36,180 bases of DNA from assembly GCA_934754415.1 (NCBI GenBank), contig CAKVIS010000016.1, positions 1 to 36,180 of the forward strand, given 5' to 3'. Below, one piece after another: positions 23,089 through 30,063 of this stretch (positions are counted from its first letter, which is position 1; every line of letters starts with the position of its first letter). Both the position numbers and the translations under genes were made by a program. The DNA comes from an uncultured Bulleidia sp. GTDB lineage: Bacteria > Bacillota_I > Bacilli_A > Erysipelotrichales > Erysipelotrichaceae. The notes beneath the pieces were generated by a model, which saw nothing but the letters and a program-made list of their open reading frames with translations, was not told the DNA's origin and made no database searches.

Positions 23089-24249
23089 ATGATTACTTTA
23101 GGTGTATCTTTATATCCTGAACAGGAAACAATGGAAGAAATTGAATCTTATCTCCAATTGGCTTCCAGATATGGATTCACAAAAATCTTTACTTCTATCT
23201 TCTCAGTACCAGGTACAAGAGAAGAAATCATTACTTATTTTAAAAACTTTACAGCGATTGCCCATAAGTATGGCATGAAGGTATGTGGTGATGCCAATAC
23301 AGATTGTCTGAAGATGCTTGGTGCAGATGAATCTCATCTGGAAGTCATCAATGAAATGGGCATTGATATCCTGCGTATGGATATGTGCTACAGAGATGAA
23401 AGAGACGTCACACTGATTAACAATCATTATGGTGTTGGTGTGGAAATGTCTGCAGGATTTATTGCGGCAATTGATGCAGCATTAGATGGTGGTGCAAACC
23501 CTGATAATCTTTCAGTATGTCATAATTTCTATCCTCAGGAATATACAGGTGCAGATCTTGAATCCACCATGGAAATCAATGAACACTGGAAAGAAAAAGG
23601 TGTCAAAGTAGCATTGTTTATTACATCTCATGATAAAAAGGCTCATGGTCCATGGCCTGTACATGATGGTCTTGTGACAATAGAAGATCATAGATTCATG
23701 TCTGTTTCTGATCAGGTAAGACATATACTTGCGATGAATAACGTGGATGAAATCTTATTCGGTAATGCATTTGCTACAGAAGAAGAATTCAAACAGGTTG
23801 CAGATGTCATGAAGGAAGTCTATGTACATGTAGATAAAGTAACTCAGTTTGGGGAAATGATTTCCAACATTTTACCTCACGGAGATTTAAAGAGATTGCC
23901 ATTAGGTATTGAGCTTGCTGAAGGTGTTACAGGCACTGAAAAAGAAATTCTGCACTATGGCAGTCATCAGGTCAGTGAATATATCCACTACATGATTCGC
24001 AGCAGATGGACAAGACTGTTCTATAAGAATGCGGATATTCCTTGCAGAGACTGTGGTAAGGAATACTTTGAGAAAGGCGATGTCTTAATCGTTAATAACA
24101 ATCTGAGCTTCTATAAAGCAGAAATTCAGATCTGTATGAAACCAATGAAGAATACAGGTCAAAGAAATCTGGTGGGGCATATTTCCAAAGATGCTTTATG
24201 TATCCTGGATCTGATTCATAAGGGAGATATCTTCACAATTACTGAATAA
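23089..24249 (+). CDS. MupG/DUF871 (GH170)-family protein, 6-phospho-N-acetylmuramidase-like
   Basis: I chose the ATG at 23089 (386 residues), which has AAAAGGAGG 6 bases upstream. The frame could also start at 23056, inside the GH1 gene, but that extension is not family-like. An N-terminal TIM barrel (about 1-240) begins LGVSLYPEQETMEEIESYL and includes CHNFYPQEYTG (144-154). A C-terminal beta domain follows (about 265-386). The best-known relative is staphylococcal MupG, which cleaves MurNAc-6-phosphate-GlcNAc, a PTS product. Placing this gene last in an operon with a cellobiose-class PTS and a GH1 enzyme suggests a second hydrolase for the imported phospho-disaccharide. The true substrate is not shown by the sequence. 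Confidence 0.88.
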   Translation: MITLGVSLYPEQETMEEIESYLQLASRYGFTKIFTSIFSVPGTREEIITYFKNFTAIAHKYGMKVCGDANTDCLKMLGADESHLEVINEMGIDILRMDMCYRDERDVTLINNHYGVGVEMSAGFIAAIDAALDGGANPDNLSVCHNFYPQEYTGADLESTMEINEHWKEKGVKVALFITSHDKKAHGPWPVHDGLVTIEDHRFMSVSDQVRHILAMNNVDEILFGNAFATEEEFKQVADVMKEVYVHVDKVTQFGEMISNILPHGDLKRLPLGIELAEGVTGTEKEILHYGSHQVSEYIHYMIRSRWTRLFYKNADIPCRDCGKEYFEKGDVLIVNNNLSFYKAEIQICMKPMKNTGQRNLVGHISKDALCILDLIHKGDIFTITE

Positions 24250-24252
24250 TGA

Positions 24253-24276
24253 AAAGCCGGAGAACCCGGCTTTTTC
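24253..24276. terminator. Bidirectional terminator between convergent genes
   Basis: AAAGCCGG and CCGGCTTT pair around AGAAC, with A and T runs outside. It ends the module 2 operon and, from the other side, the beta-sandwich gene. Confidence 0.88.
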
Positions 24277-24877
24277 AGTCTTTACACAGAACAGTAAGGT
24301 CTTTTACATAGCCTTCAGTGCCAATGTCTGTAAAAATCCCAACATGTCCATACGTACCTGTTCCATGTTTTAGATGTGGGACATAGAGTGCCTTTGTGTC
24401 GTTTACGTAGAAAGTGGCAGTATCTTCGTCAATCACAGCTTTAAGCGTAAACCATTCATTCAGGTCAAGACCAACAGGTGCTTCATAGTCAGTGATGCCA
24501 AACTCTCTGTAATAGGAAAAAGTGTATCCTGGGAAAGTAAAGTACTGACATCCATGAGCTTTTCTTACAGGATCTGTGCAGTTTCTTCCATTTGTCGGTC
24601 GTACGTAAAAACTTTCAAATTCTGAACTGTCAGGTGCTGCGCGAAAAACAATGCCCAGAAATCCTCTTGCATGATCCGGTGCATCCTTTAACAATCTGCT
24701 TTGAAAGATGCCTTCAATCGTTCCATTATGAAAATGTGAGGTATTCAAAAAAGCATAGGTGTTTTCATCAGGAATATTGATTTTGTCTTTTTTTACAACA
24801 CAGATACAGTTTTCTCCATCAAGTGTTGCATTGGTAATGCTGGTATGTACTGGTGTAAACATGTCTTTGTTAATCAT
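24275..24877 (-). CDS. Concanavalin A-like beta-sandwich protein
   Basis: A 200-residue protein with no signal peptide or membrane segment, so cytoplasmic. It has a jelly-roll pattern: FLNTSHFHNGTIEGIFQSRL, GFLGIVFRAAPDSSEFESFY, LNEWFTLKAVIDEDTATFYV and YGHVGIFTDIGTEGYVKDLT. This resembles LamG/DUF1080-type sugar-binding or glycosidase accessory domains. I see no clear catalytic signature. It has AAAGGAG and its own promoter and points toward the module 2 operon, with which it may share a carbohydrate theme, but that is a guess from position. Confidence 0.6.
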   Translation of the reverse strand: MINKDMFTPVHTSITNATLDGENCICVVKKDKINIPDENTYAFLNTSHFHNGTIEGIFQSRLLKDAPDHARGFLGIVFRAAPDSSEFESFYVRPTNGRNCTDPVRKAHGCQYFTFPGYTFSYYREFGITDYEAPVGLDLNEWFTLKAVIDEDTATFYVNDTKALYVPHLKHGTGTYGHVGIFTDIGTEGYVKDLTVLCKD

Positions 24878-24905
24878 CGTTGCTCTCCTTTTAAGTCTTG
24901 TTTTA

Positions 24906-24933
24906 AGTATAGAAACATCTTAAGAATCTTCAA
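24906..24933 (-). promoter_or_regulatory. Promoter of the beta-sandwich gene
   Basis: TTGAAG (24933-24928) and TATACT (24911-24906) are 16 bases apart on the minus strand, 29 bases before the start codon. Confidence 0.6.
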
Positions 24934-24954
24934 GAAGGCACTTATTTGTAACTG

Positions 24955-24963
24955 TGCTATACT
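24955..24963 (+). promoter_or_regulatory. Extended -10 promoter placed for a leaderless transcript
   Basis: TGCTATACT at 24955-24963 is an extended -10 element. Exactly 6 bases separate TATACT from the ATG at 24970, so transcription would begin at the start codon. There is no Shine-Dalgarno sequence. Confidence 0.55.
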
Positions 24964-24969
24964 GATTGT

Positions 24970-25386
24970 ATGCTATACGATGAAAATAAAGAGAAATATG
25001 AAGCTTTAAGAGCAGGAAGAAGAGCTCTTGACAGTCTGTATGACGCAAAAGACTGCCTGAACAGTGCAAGTAACTGGGGTATTGTAGATTTACTGGGAGG
25101 CGGTATGTTTTCCTCCATGTTGAAACAGTCCAAAGTACAAGATGCCAGAAGATATGTCGAAAGAGCAAAAAGAGATCTGTATGCTTTCAGCCAGGAGTTG
25201 CAGGATGTAAGAGGTATGTCTTTTCCGGATATTGACATGGATGGATTTGTCAGTTTTGCAGATATCTTTTTTGACAATTTCCTGGTGGATATGTTTGTAC
25301 AAAGCAAGATGTCTCAGGCAAAAAGACAGGTGCAGGATGCCATCTATCAGGTGGAAATGATTGTAGAGCAGTTAGAAAAAAACTAA
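24970..25386 (+). CDS. Conserved hypothetical helical protein
   Basis: A 138-residue, mostly helical, soluble protein: YEALRAGRRALDSLYDAKDC, then a Gly-rich turn WGIVDLLGGGMFSSMLKQSK, then VQDARRYVERAKRDLYAFSQ, a middle loop FPDIDMDGFVSFADIFFDNF, and a C-terminal helix VQDAIYQVEMIVEQLEKN. I recognise the general pattern as a small protein found in various Bacillota, but no function is known to me. Its start has no ribosome binding site and sits 6 bases after a -10 element. A promoter for the structured RNA overlaps its stop codon. Confidence 0.75.
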   Translation: MLYDENKEKYEALRAGRRALDSLYDAKDCLNSASNWGIVDLLGGGMFSSMLKQSKVQDARRYVERAKRDLYAFSQELQDVRGMSFPDIDMDGFVSFADIFFDNFLVDMFVQSKMSQAKRQVQDAIYQVEMIVEQLEKN

Positions 25387-25415
25387 TTGCTTTTTTATTT
25401 GCTTTCCAGTATTCT
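25387..25415 (+). promoter_or_regulatory. Promoter of the structured RNA/peptidase leader
   Basis: TTGCTT (25387-25392) and TATTCT (25410-25415) are 17 bases apart. The predicted start, about 25422, is exactly where the folded RNA begins. Confidence 0.5.
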
Positions 25416-25421
25416 ATTGCC

Positions 25422-25690
25422 GTACAAAAGTACAGAAATTGACCGCCTATTCAGGCTGAGGCTACACGGACGGCCGGGTCAAATGCCGAAGACCAATTGA
25501 AGAGATTGGAACCGTATTTAGGGAATACGGAAGGGTGTTTACCCTTATTGATTGAGTTAAAAGCTCAGTTTTATAAAGTTGTGTGCAAAATAGTAACCTT
25601 ATGAAATGGTCAATAAGAAGTGATTTCTGTTACAGAAAGTACTGAAAGTAGATGATTTGGACAGGTGTGTTTTGCGCATCTGTCTTTTTT
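25422..25690 (+). ncRNA. Unidentified structured RNA or riboswitch-like leader
   Basis: This gene-free stretch (25387-25710) holds a row of stems: GTAC/GTAC (25422-25433), TTGACC/GGTCAA (25439-25444 with 25477-25482) enclosing GCCT/AGGC, CCAAT/ATTGG (25493-25509), CCGTATT/AATACGG (25512-25530), AAGGGT/ACCCTT (25531-25546), TGAGTT/AGCTCA (25553-25567) and TTTCTG/CAGAAA (25624-25638), and it ends in a terminator. GGTC (25477-25480) could instead pair with GACC at 25491-25494, an alternative fold. It fits neither RNase P, tmRNA, SRP RNA, 6S RNA nor a riboswitch that I recall. It may be an independent small RNA or an attenuator of the peptidase gene that follows. Confidence 0.55.
25660..25690 (+). 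terminator. Terminator at the end of the structured RNA
   Basis: GACAGGTGTG (25660-25669) pairs with CGCATCTGTC over 10 bp with two G-U pairs, followed by TTTTTT. It lies 20 bases before the peptidase start codon. Confidence 0.85.
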
Positions 25691-25710
25691 ATTGTTGAAA
25701 GGGGAAGAAA

Positions 25711-27849
25711 ATGAAAAACAATTTAAAAGTAAGCCTTAGTGTACTCATGCTGATCAGCTTAACTGGCTGTAAAGCAGAAAGTGCCGCAAATGATGAAACT
25801 TTCTATCAGGATGCTGTGAACAAGTATGTAGAAGCCATCGATATGGACTATGCCTACAATCTTACAGAAACATTATCCACAGACACTTCCATGCATGAAA
25901 ATGTACTGGGATTTCGAACATCTGGATCCGATGCGGAACACAGAGCTGCAGATTTTATTGCAAAACAGATGGAGTCCATCGGTTTGCAGAATGTGGAAAA
26001 GATTCCTGTCACAGTAGACAAGTGGCAGTATAATGATGCCTCTTTGACTATTGAGGGTACAGATATTGATCTGATGCCTGTTTCCTACATGGTTAACGGT
26101 ACAGATGAAAACGGTATTACTGCAGAAATCGTTGATTGCGGTACAGGATTTAAACAGGATTATGAAGGAAAAGATGTTAAGGATAAGATTGCACTGGTGG
26201 GTGTTGACCAGTTAAATGAATCCTGGATTGGCGGATACATTTATGAAGCCTATGAACATGGTGCAAAAGCCCTTGTGACTTATGATCTTGATGGGTATGG
26301 AAGAAACAGTGATGATGAACACCAGATTCAGGACGTATGTGCTGAAGATGTTATTCCAACAACCATCATTACTATGAATGAATATAAACAGATCAAAGAA
26401 GCTATAGATAACGGAAACACAACCTGCACTTTAAAGGTGGACAGTGTTATGGAGCCTGAAAATGGTACAAGTTATGATGTGGTAGGTTATATTCCTGGTA
26501 AATCTCATGATCAGCAGATCTTGTTTGCAGGTCATTATGATATGTATTTTACAGGTTTCCAGGATGACTGCAGTGCTATCGGTGCCATCATGACTATGGC
26601 AAAAGGTATGATTGACAGTGGCTATACACCTGAAAATGATATTGTAGTTGTTGCGCATGGTGCAGAAGAATGGGGTGCTACAGGTACAGAATTTGACTGG
26701 ACAAGAGGTGCGTATGAACTGATTAATAATGTACATCCTGAATGGGCTGAAAAAACTCTGGCATTATTCAACTTTGAGTTATGTGCTTTTGATGACGGAG
26801 GAGATTCTTTTGTGGTTTCCTGCGTTCCTGAATATGCTTCTGTAGTGAAAGAACTGTCAGAAAGCGGTGTTCTGGATGTGGCAGTCAAAGACTATGAAAA
26901 TGGTATTCAAAGTGAAACACTGGATACGACTACCATGGAAGATGGTGTATCTTACAGAGGCGCAGGCGTACCATATTTCTTAAACACAACAGACACATGT
27001 TCTGATGAAGTAAGTGACAGCGAGGAATACTCCTGGACAGAATTACATTATCATACAGAATCTGATAATACAGATACTTACAGTGAAAAAGTCATGAAAG
27101 CCAATGTGGGTGTATTTGGAAGTATTGCCATCGCTATTGATCAGTTACCAGCTATGCCTTTAAACATGCAGGCTACTATTGATGATCTGATGGAAAGCTT
27201 CGATGAAGAGTATGCAAAGGAAGCAGGTATCTCCAAACAAGACTGGCAGGAAGGCATCGACACATTCCGGAAAGCTGTAGATACTTTGAATAAGGAATGT
27301 GAAGATATCAATACACGTTATGCAAAGGCAGTGGCTGATGGAAAAGATGTTACAGCTATTCAGGAAGAAGGCAAGGTATTCAATCAGAAAGCGTTACAGC
27401 TGTTTAAATATGTACAGGATAACTTTGTCGGTATTGTTTTCTCCAGCGATATTGTCATGAAACATGTAGGATATCAGGATAACTTAACTGTACTGGATGA
27501 AGTGATTGATGATCTGAAAGAAGGGAAAATTTCTGATGCGCTGGATGTAGCGTATGAATTAAATGGTTTATGTGAATACAACTATTATTTATTCTCTCCT
27601 TCAGCTGCAGTAAAGATTGACAATCATGCCAATAAAGCTGTGGATAACAATAAATGGTGGGGTAATACTAAAGGGTATTACTTTACAGATACTGCTTTAG
27701 CTACAGCTTCCTTACTGGAAAAAGAAGATGGTGCGGATGTGAGTGCGGAATTGAAAACGTATACTGATGCACGAGCAAAGCAGTTAGAATATTTCCAGCA
27801 GTCTGTACAGAATGAAATTCAGGCAATGAAAAATATTGCTGTAGATTAA
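25711..27849 (+). CDS. M28-family metallopeptidase lipoprotein with PA domain
   Basis: A 712-residue exported lipoprotein. The signal peptide ends in ISLTGC, with lipidated Cys20. A PA-like insert (about 110-245) precedes the M28 zinc core. Metal ligands are visible as His275 and Asp277 (GHYDMYF), Asp285/Asp286 (FQDDCSAIG), the catalytic and binding pair Glu319-Glu320 (HGAEEWG), Glu356 region (NFELCAF) and His446/His448 (ELHYHTESDN). The C-terminal 220 residues are a helical extension without recognised domain. It probably acts outside the membrane as an aminopeptidase on peptides. It follows the structured RNA and its terminator, so expression may depend on readthrough. AAAGGGG precedes the ATG. 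Confidence 0.88.
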   Translation: MKNNLKVSLSVLMLISLTGCKAESAANDETFYQDAVNKYVEAIDMDYAYNLTETLSTDTSMHENVLGFRTSGSDAEHRAADFIAKQMESIGLQNVEKIPVTVDKWQYNDASLTIEGTDIDLMPVSYMVNGTDENGITAEIVDCGTGFKQDYEGKDVKDKIALVGVDQLNESWIGGYIYEAYEHGAKALVTYDLDGYGRNSDDEHQIQDVCAEDVIPTTIITMNEYKQIKEAIDNGNTTCTLKVDSVMEPENGTSYDVVGYIPGKSHDQQILFAGHYDMYFTGFQDDCSAIGAIMTMAKGMIDSGYTPENDIVVVAHGAEEWGATGTEFDWTRGAYELINNVHPEWAEKTLALFNFELCAFDDGGDSFVVSCVPEYASVVKELSESGVLDVAVKDYENGIQSETLDTTTMEDGVSYRGAGVPYFLNTTDTCSDEVSDSEEYSWTELHYHTESDNTDTYSEKVMKANVGVFGSIAIAIDQLPAMPLNMQATIDDLMESFDEEYAKEAGISKQDWQEGIDTFRKAVDTLNKECEDINTRYAKAVADGKDVTAIQEEGKVFNQKALQLFKYVQDNFVGIVFSSDIVMKHVGYQDNLTVLDEVIDDLKEGKISDALDVAYELNGLCEYNYYLFSPSAAVKIDNHANKAVDNNKWWGNTKGYYFTDTALATASLLEKEDGADVSAELKTYTDARAKQLEYFQQSVQNEIQAMKNIAVD

Positions 27850-27861
27850 CAGTACATGCGC

Positions 27862-27867
27862 TAAAAT
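27862..27867 (+). promoter_or_regulatory. -10 box placed for a leaderless yitT transcript
   Basis: TAAAAT at 27862-27867 is followed by 6 bases (ATTTTC) and then the ATG at 27874. A -35 is uncertain (TTGCTG at 27836 gives a 20-base spacer). No Shine-Dalgarno sequence is present. Confidence 0.4.
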
Positions 27868-27873
27868 ATTTTC

Positions 27874-28719
27874 ATGAGGAAAATAAGTAATCTTGTTCTG
27901 GGATCTGTATTGTTAACGGTGGGTATCTGGTTGTTTGTAACACCTAATCATATTAACTTTGGTGGAATGATTGGTTTATCACAGTTAATAGAATATGCCA
28001 TCAAGCATCTTTTACCTGTACCTTCCGGTATGAATCTTCTTGGTATTATTAACTTTACGCTGAATATTCCGTTATTCATTATGGCGTACACCATCATGAA
28101 CAGGGATTTCTGTATAAAGACACTGGTCTCACTTGCCATACAGACAGTATTATTGTCCTTACTTCCTGCAGTAAATGCACCTGTTGTGGAAGATATGATC
28201 TTAAATGTAGTGTTTGGGGCCATGATCTGCGGCATTGGTGTAGGGCTTGCATTATCTGGAAGTGGCTGTTGTGGAGGGATGGATATCGCAACAGTGTGTC
28301 TTGTGAAGAAGAAACCTGACTTTAAAACAGGGCAGGTATCGATTTATTTTAACATTGTCCTTTTTGGCATATGCCTGTTTGTGTATGATGTTAAAACCAT
28401 CATGTATTCTGCGGTGTTTGTAGGTATCTTATATACCGTGGCGGATCATTTCCATTATCAGAATATTAATGTGACTGCATTGATATTCACAAAGGAGCCG
28501 ATGGTAAAACAGAGAATACTGAAAGAAATGGGAAGAGGGGTAACCTGCTGGAAAGGGGAAGGTGCCTATACTTCCACAGATTGTGAGGTTCTGTTTGTAG
28601 CATTAAATGCTTATGAAGAATCTCAGATCGAACAGATTATTCATGAAACAGATCCTCATGCCTTTGTCACCTATCAATCCGGCGCAAAAGTTCACGGAGG
28701 ATTTGAAAAACGATTATAA
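27874..28719 (+). CDS. YitT-family membrane protein with DUF2179 domain
   Basis: A 281-residue protein with the full family layout: five or six helices (LVLGSVLLTVGIWLFVTPNH; FGGMIGLSQLI; GLALSGSGCCGGMDIATVC) and then a cytoplasmic DUF2179 domain (about 205-281) with LIFTKEPMVKQRILKEMGRG and the C-terminal HAFVTYQSGAKVHGG. It begins 24 bases after the peptidase stop and has no ribosome binding site. The other YitT in this window (5877) lacks the C-terminal domain. The function of the family is unsettled. Confidence 0.92.
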   Translation: MRKISNLVLGSVLLTVGIWLFVTPNHINFGGMIGLSQLIEYAIKHLLPVPSGMNLLGIINFTLNIPLFIMAYTIMNRDFCIKTLVSLAIQTVLLSLLPAVNAPVVEDMILNVVFGAMICGIGVGLALSGSGCCGGMDIATVCLVKKKPDFKTGQVSIYFNIVLFGICLFVYDVKTIMYSAVFVGILYTVADHFHYQNINVTALIFTKEPMVKQRILKEMGRGVTCWKGEGAYTSTDCEVLFVALNAYEESQIEQIIHETDPHAFVTYQSGAKVHGGFEKRL

Positions 28720-28735
28720 AGTGGTAAGATACTTA

Positions 28736-28805
28736 GCGGGAATGAGGTTCTCCCTTGGTGAAAACCAGAACTGCTGATATCTATCAGGCTGATGACTTCT
28801 ACGAT
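28736..28805 (+). promoter_or_regulatory. Fluoride riboswitch (crcB motif)
   Basis: The conserved segments are GGGAATGAGGTTCTCCC (28738-28754), AACCAGAACTGCTGAT, and the 3' part GGCTGATGACTTCTACG (from 28787), matching the crcB consensus of a GATG-type 5' stem, a C-rich middle strand and GGCTGATG...CTAC. The 3' part is also the left arm of the downstream terminator, so fluoride binding would keep the terminator open and switch the gene on. Confidence 0.88.
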
Positions 28806-28842
28806 TTGTTTTTAAGTCGCAGAAAAGTTGTCAGCCTTTTTT
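28787..28842 (+). terminator. Fluoride riboswitch expression-platform terminator
   Basis: GGCTGATGACTT pairs with AAGTTGTCAGCC (two G-U pairs), with extra pairing of TTCTACGA and TCGCAGAA inside, followed by TTTTTTG. Confidence 0.85.
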
Positions 28843-28861
28843 GTGACAGAAAGGATGGTCT

Positions 28862-30049
28862 ATGTTATTATCACTGGCACTAATTTTTCTTGCAGGGCTA
28901 AGTATGGCGCGCATGGCTCAACAGCTGCATTTACCTCGTATTGTGGGGATGCTTGTGGCAGGTATTCTTCTTGGACCGTATGTGTGTAATGTACTGGATC
29001 CGACAATTTTATCTGTTTCTGCTGTATTCAGGAAAATCGCTTTAATCATTATTCTTATCAAAGCAGGACTGACATTAAATATACAAGATCTGAAAAAAGC
29101 AGGAAAATCCGCAATATTGTTATCATTTGTACCGGCTTCTTTTGAACTTGTTGCCTATGTGGTGCTTGCTCCAAAATTGTTGGGTATCACCTATGTGGAG
29201 GCAGCCATTATGGGCAGCGTGCTTGCGGCAGTGTCCCCTGCAGTGGTGGTTCCGAGAATGGTAGAGTATATTGAAAAGGGGTATGGTACTCAAAAAGCTA
29301 TTCCTCAACGATTACTGGCAGGAGCTTCCTGCGATGATATTTTTGTTATTGTACTGTTTTCCACTTTTCTTGCCATGGCAAAAGGTGGACAGATACAGTG
29401 GACAGGATTTCTGAATATTCCTCTTTCCATAGTTCTTGGTATACTTGCAGGGATTGTGGTGGGAATGGCAGTATCCATCCTGTTTAACCATACAGAACTT
29501 TCTGTTACATTGAAAGTGGTGGTGCTTTTATCTGTATCCTTTATTCTTGTCACTTTGGAAGATGTGTTACAGCCATATTTCAGTATGTCCGGATTACTGG
29601 CAGTTGTGGCTATGGCTGTGGTAGTAAAGATGCAATCCAGACAGACACTGATAAAGCATATGTCCTGTCAGATTGGCAACATCTGGCAGATGGCAGAAAT
29701 TCTGTTGTTTGTACTTGTGGGGGCTGAAGTCAATATTCAATATACTTTTCTTGCAGGGCCAAAAGCTGTTGTATTGATCATTATGGCATTGTTTGTACGT
29801 TCTTTTGGCGTGTTGGTATCTGTGGCAGGCTCTGATCTTGATGTGAAAGAGAAACTGTTCTGTATGGTTTCCTATTTACCCAAAGCAACGGTACAGGCAG
29901 CAATTGGTGGAGTTGCACTTGCTAATGGCCTTGCATGTGGTGAGATAGTTTTATCCGTAGCTGTACTGGGTATTTTAATTACTGCTCCTCTTGGGGCAAT
30001 CGGTATGGACAGTCTATATGCAAAGTGTTTAAAAAAATCTGCAGAATGA
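28862..30049 (+). CDS. Cation:proton antiporter (CPA family) under fluoride control
   Basis: A 395-residue membrane protein with 12 or so helices. The core motif AGASCDDIFVIVLFSTFL carries Asp158-Asp159, the acidic pair used for ion and proton exchange in CPA-type transporters, and VLAAVSPAVVVPRMVEY lies before it. It begins at 28862 as the only gene behind the fluoride riboswitch. CPA antiporters are one of the gene classes known under such switches, beside CrcB/Fluc channels and CLC-F. It may export fluoride or counter the stress through Na+/H+ exchange. GGATGG lies before the ATG. Confidence 0.9.
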   Translation: MLLSLALIFLAGLSMARMAQQLHLPRIVGMLVAGILLGPYVCNVLDPTILSVSAVFRKIALIIILIKAGLTLNIQDLKKAGKSAILLSFVPASFELVAYVVLAPKLLGITYVEAAIMGSVLAAVSPAVVVPRMVEYIEKGYGTQKAIPQRLLAGASCDDIFVIVLFSTFLAMAKGGQIQWTGFLNIPLSIVLGILAGIVVGMAVSILFNHTELSVTLKVVVLLSVSFILVTLEDVLQPYFSMSGLLAVVAMAVVVKMQSRQTLIKHMSCQIGNIWQMAEILLFVLVGAEVNIQYTFLAGPKAVVLIIMALFVRSFGVLVSVAGSDLDVKEKLFCMVSYLPKATVQAAIGGVALANGLACGEIVLSVAVLGILITAPLGAIGMDSLYAKCLKKSAE

Positions 30050-30063
30050 ATCTACAGATTTTT
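30033..30063. terminator. Bidirectional terminator between antiporter and GH36 genes
   Basis: AAATCTG and CAGATTT pair across a 12-base loop that contains both stop codons. A and T runs flank both sides, so the two convergent transcripts share it. Confidence 0.75.

Noticed and set aside
25450..25570. M-box (magnesium) riboswitch
   Set aside because: GAGGCT, ACGGAC and TTAAAAGCTC recall M-box segments, but the invariant GCCAATGGGTCAACAG-type core and the closing helix are absent, and the downstream gene is not a metal transporter.
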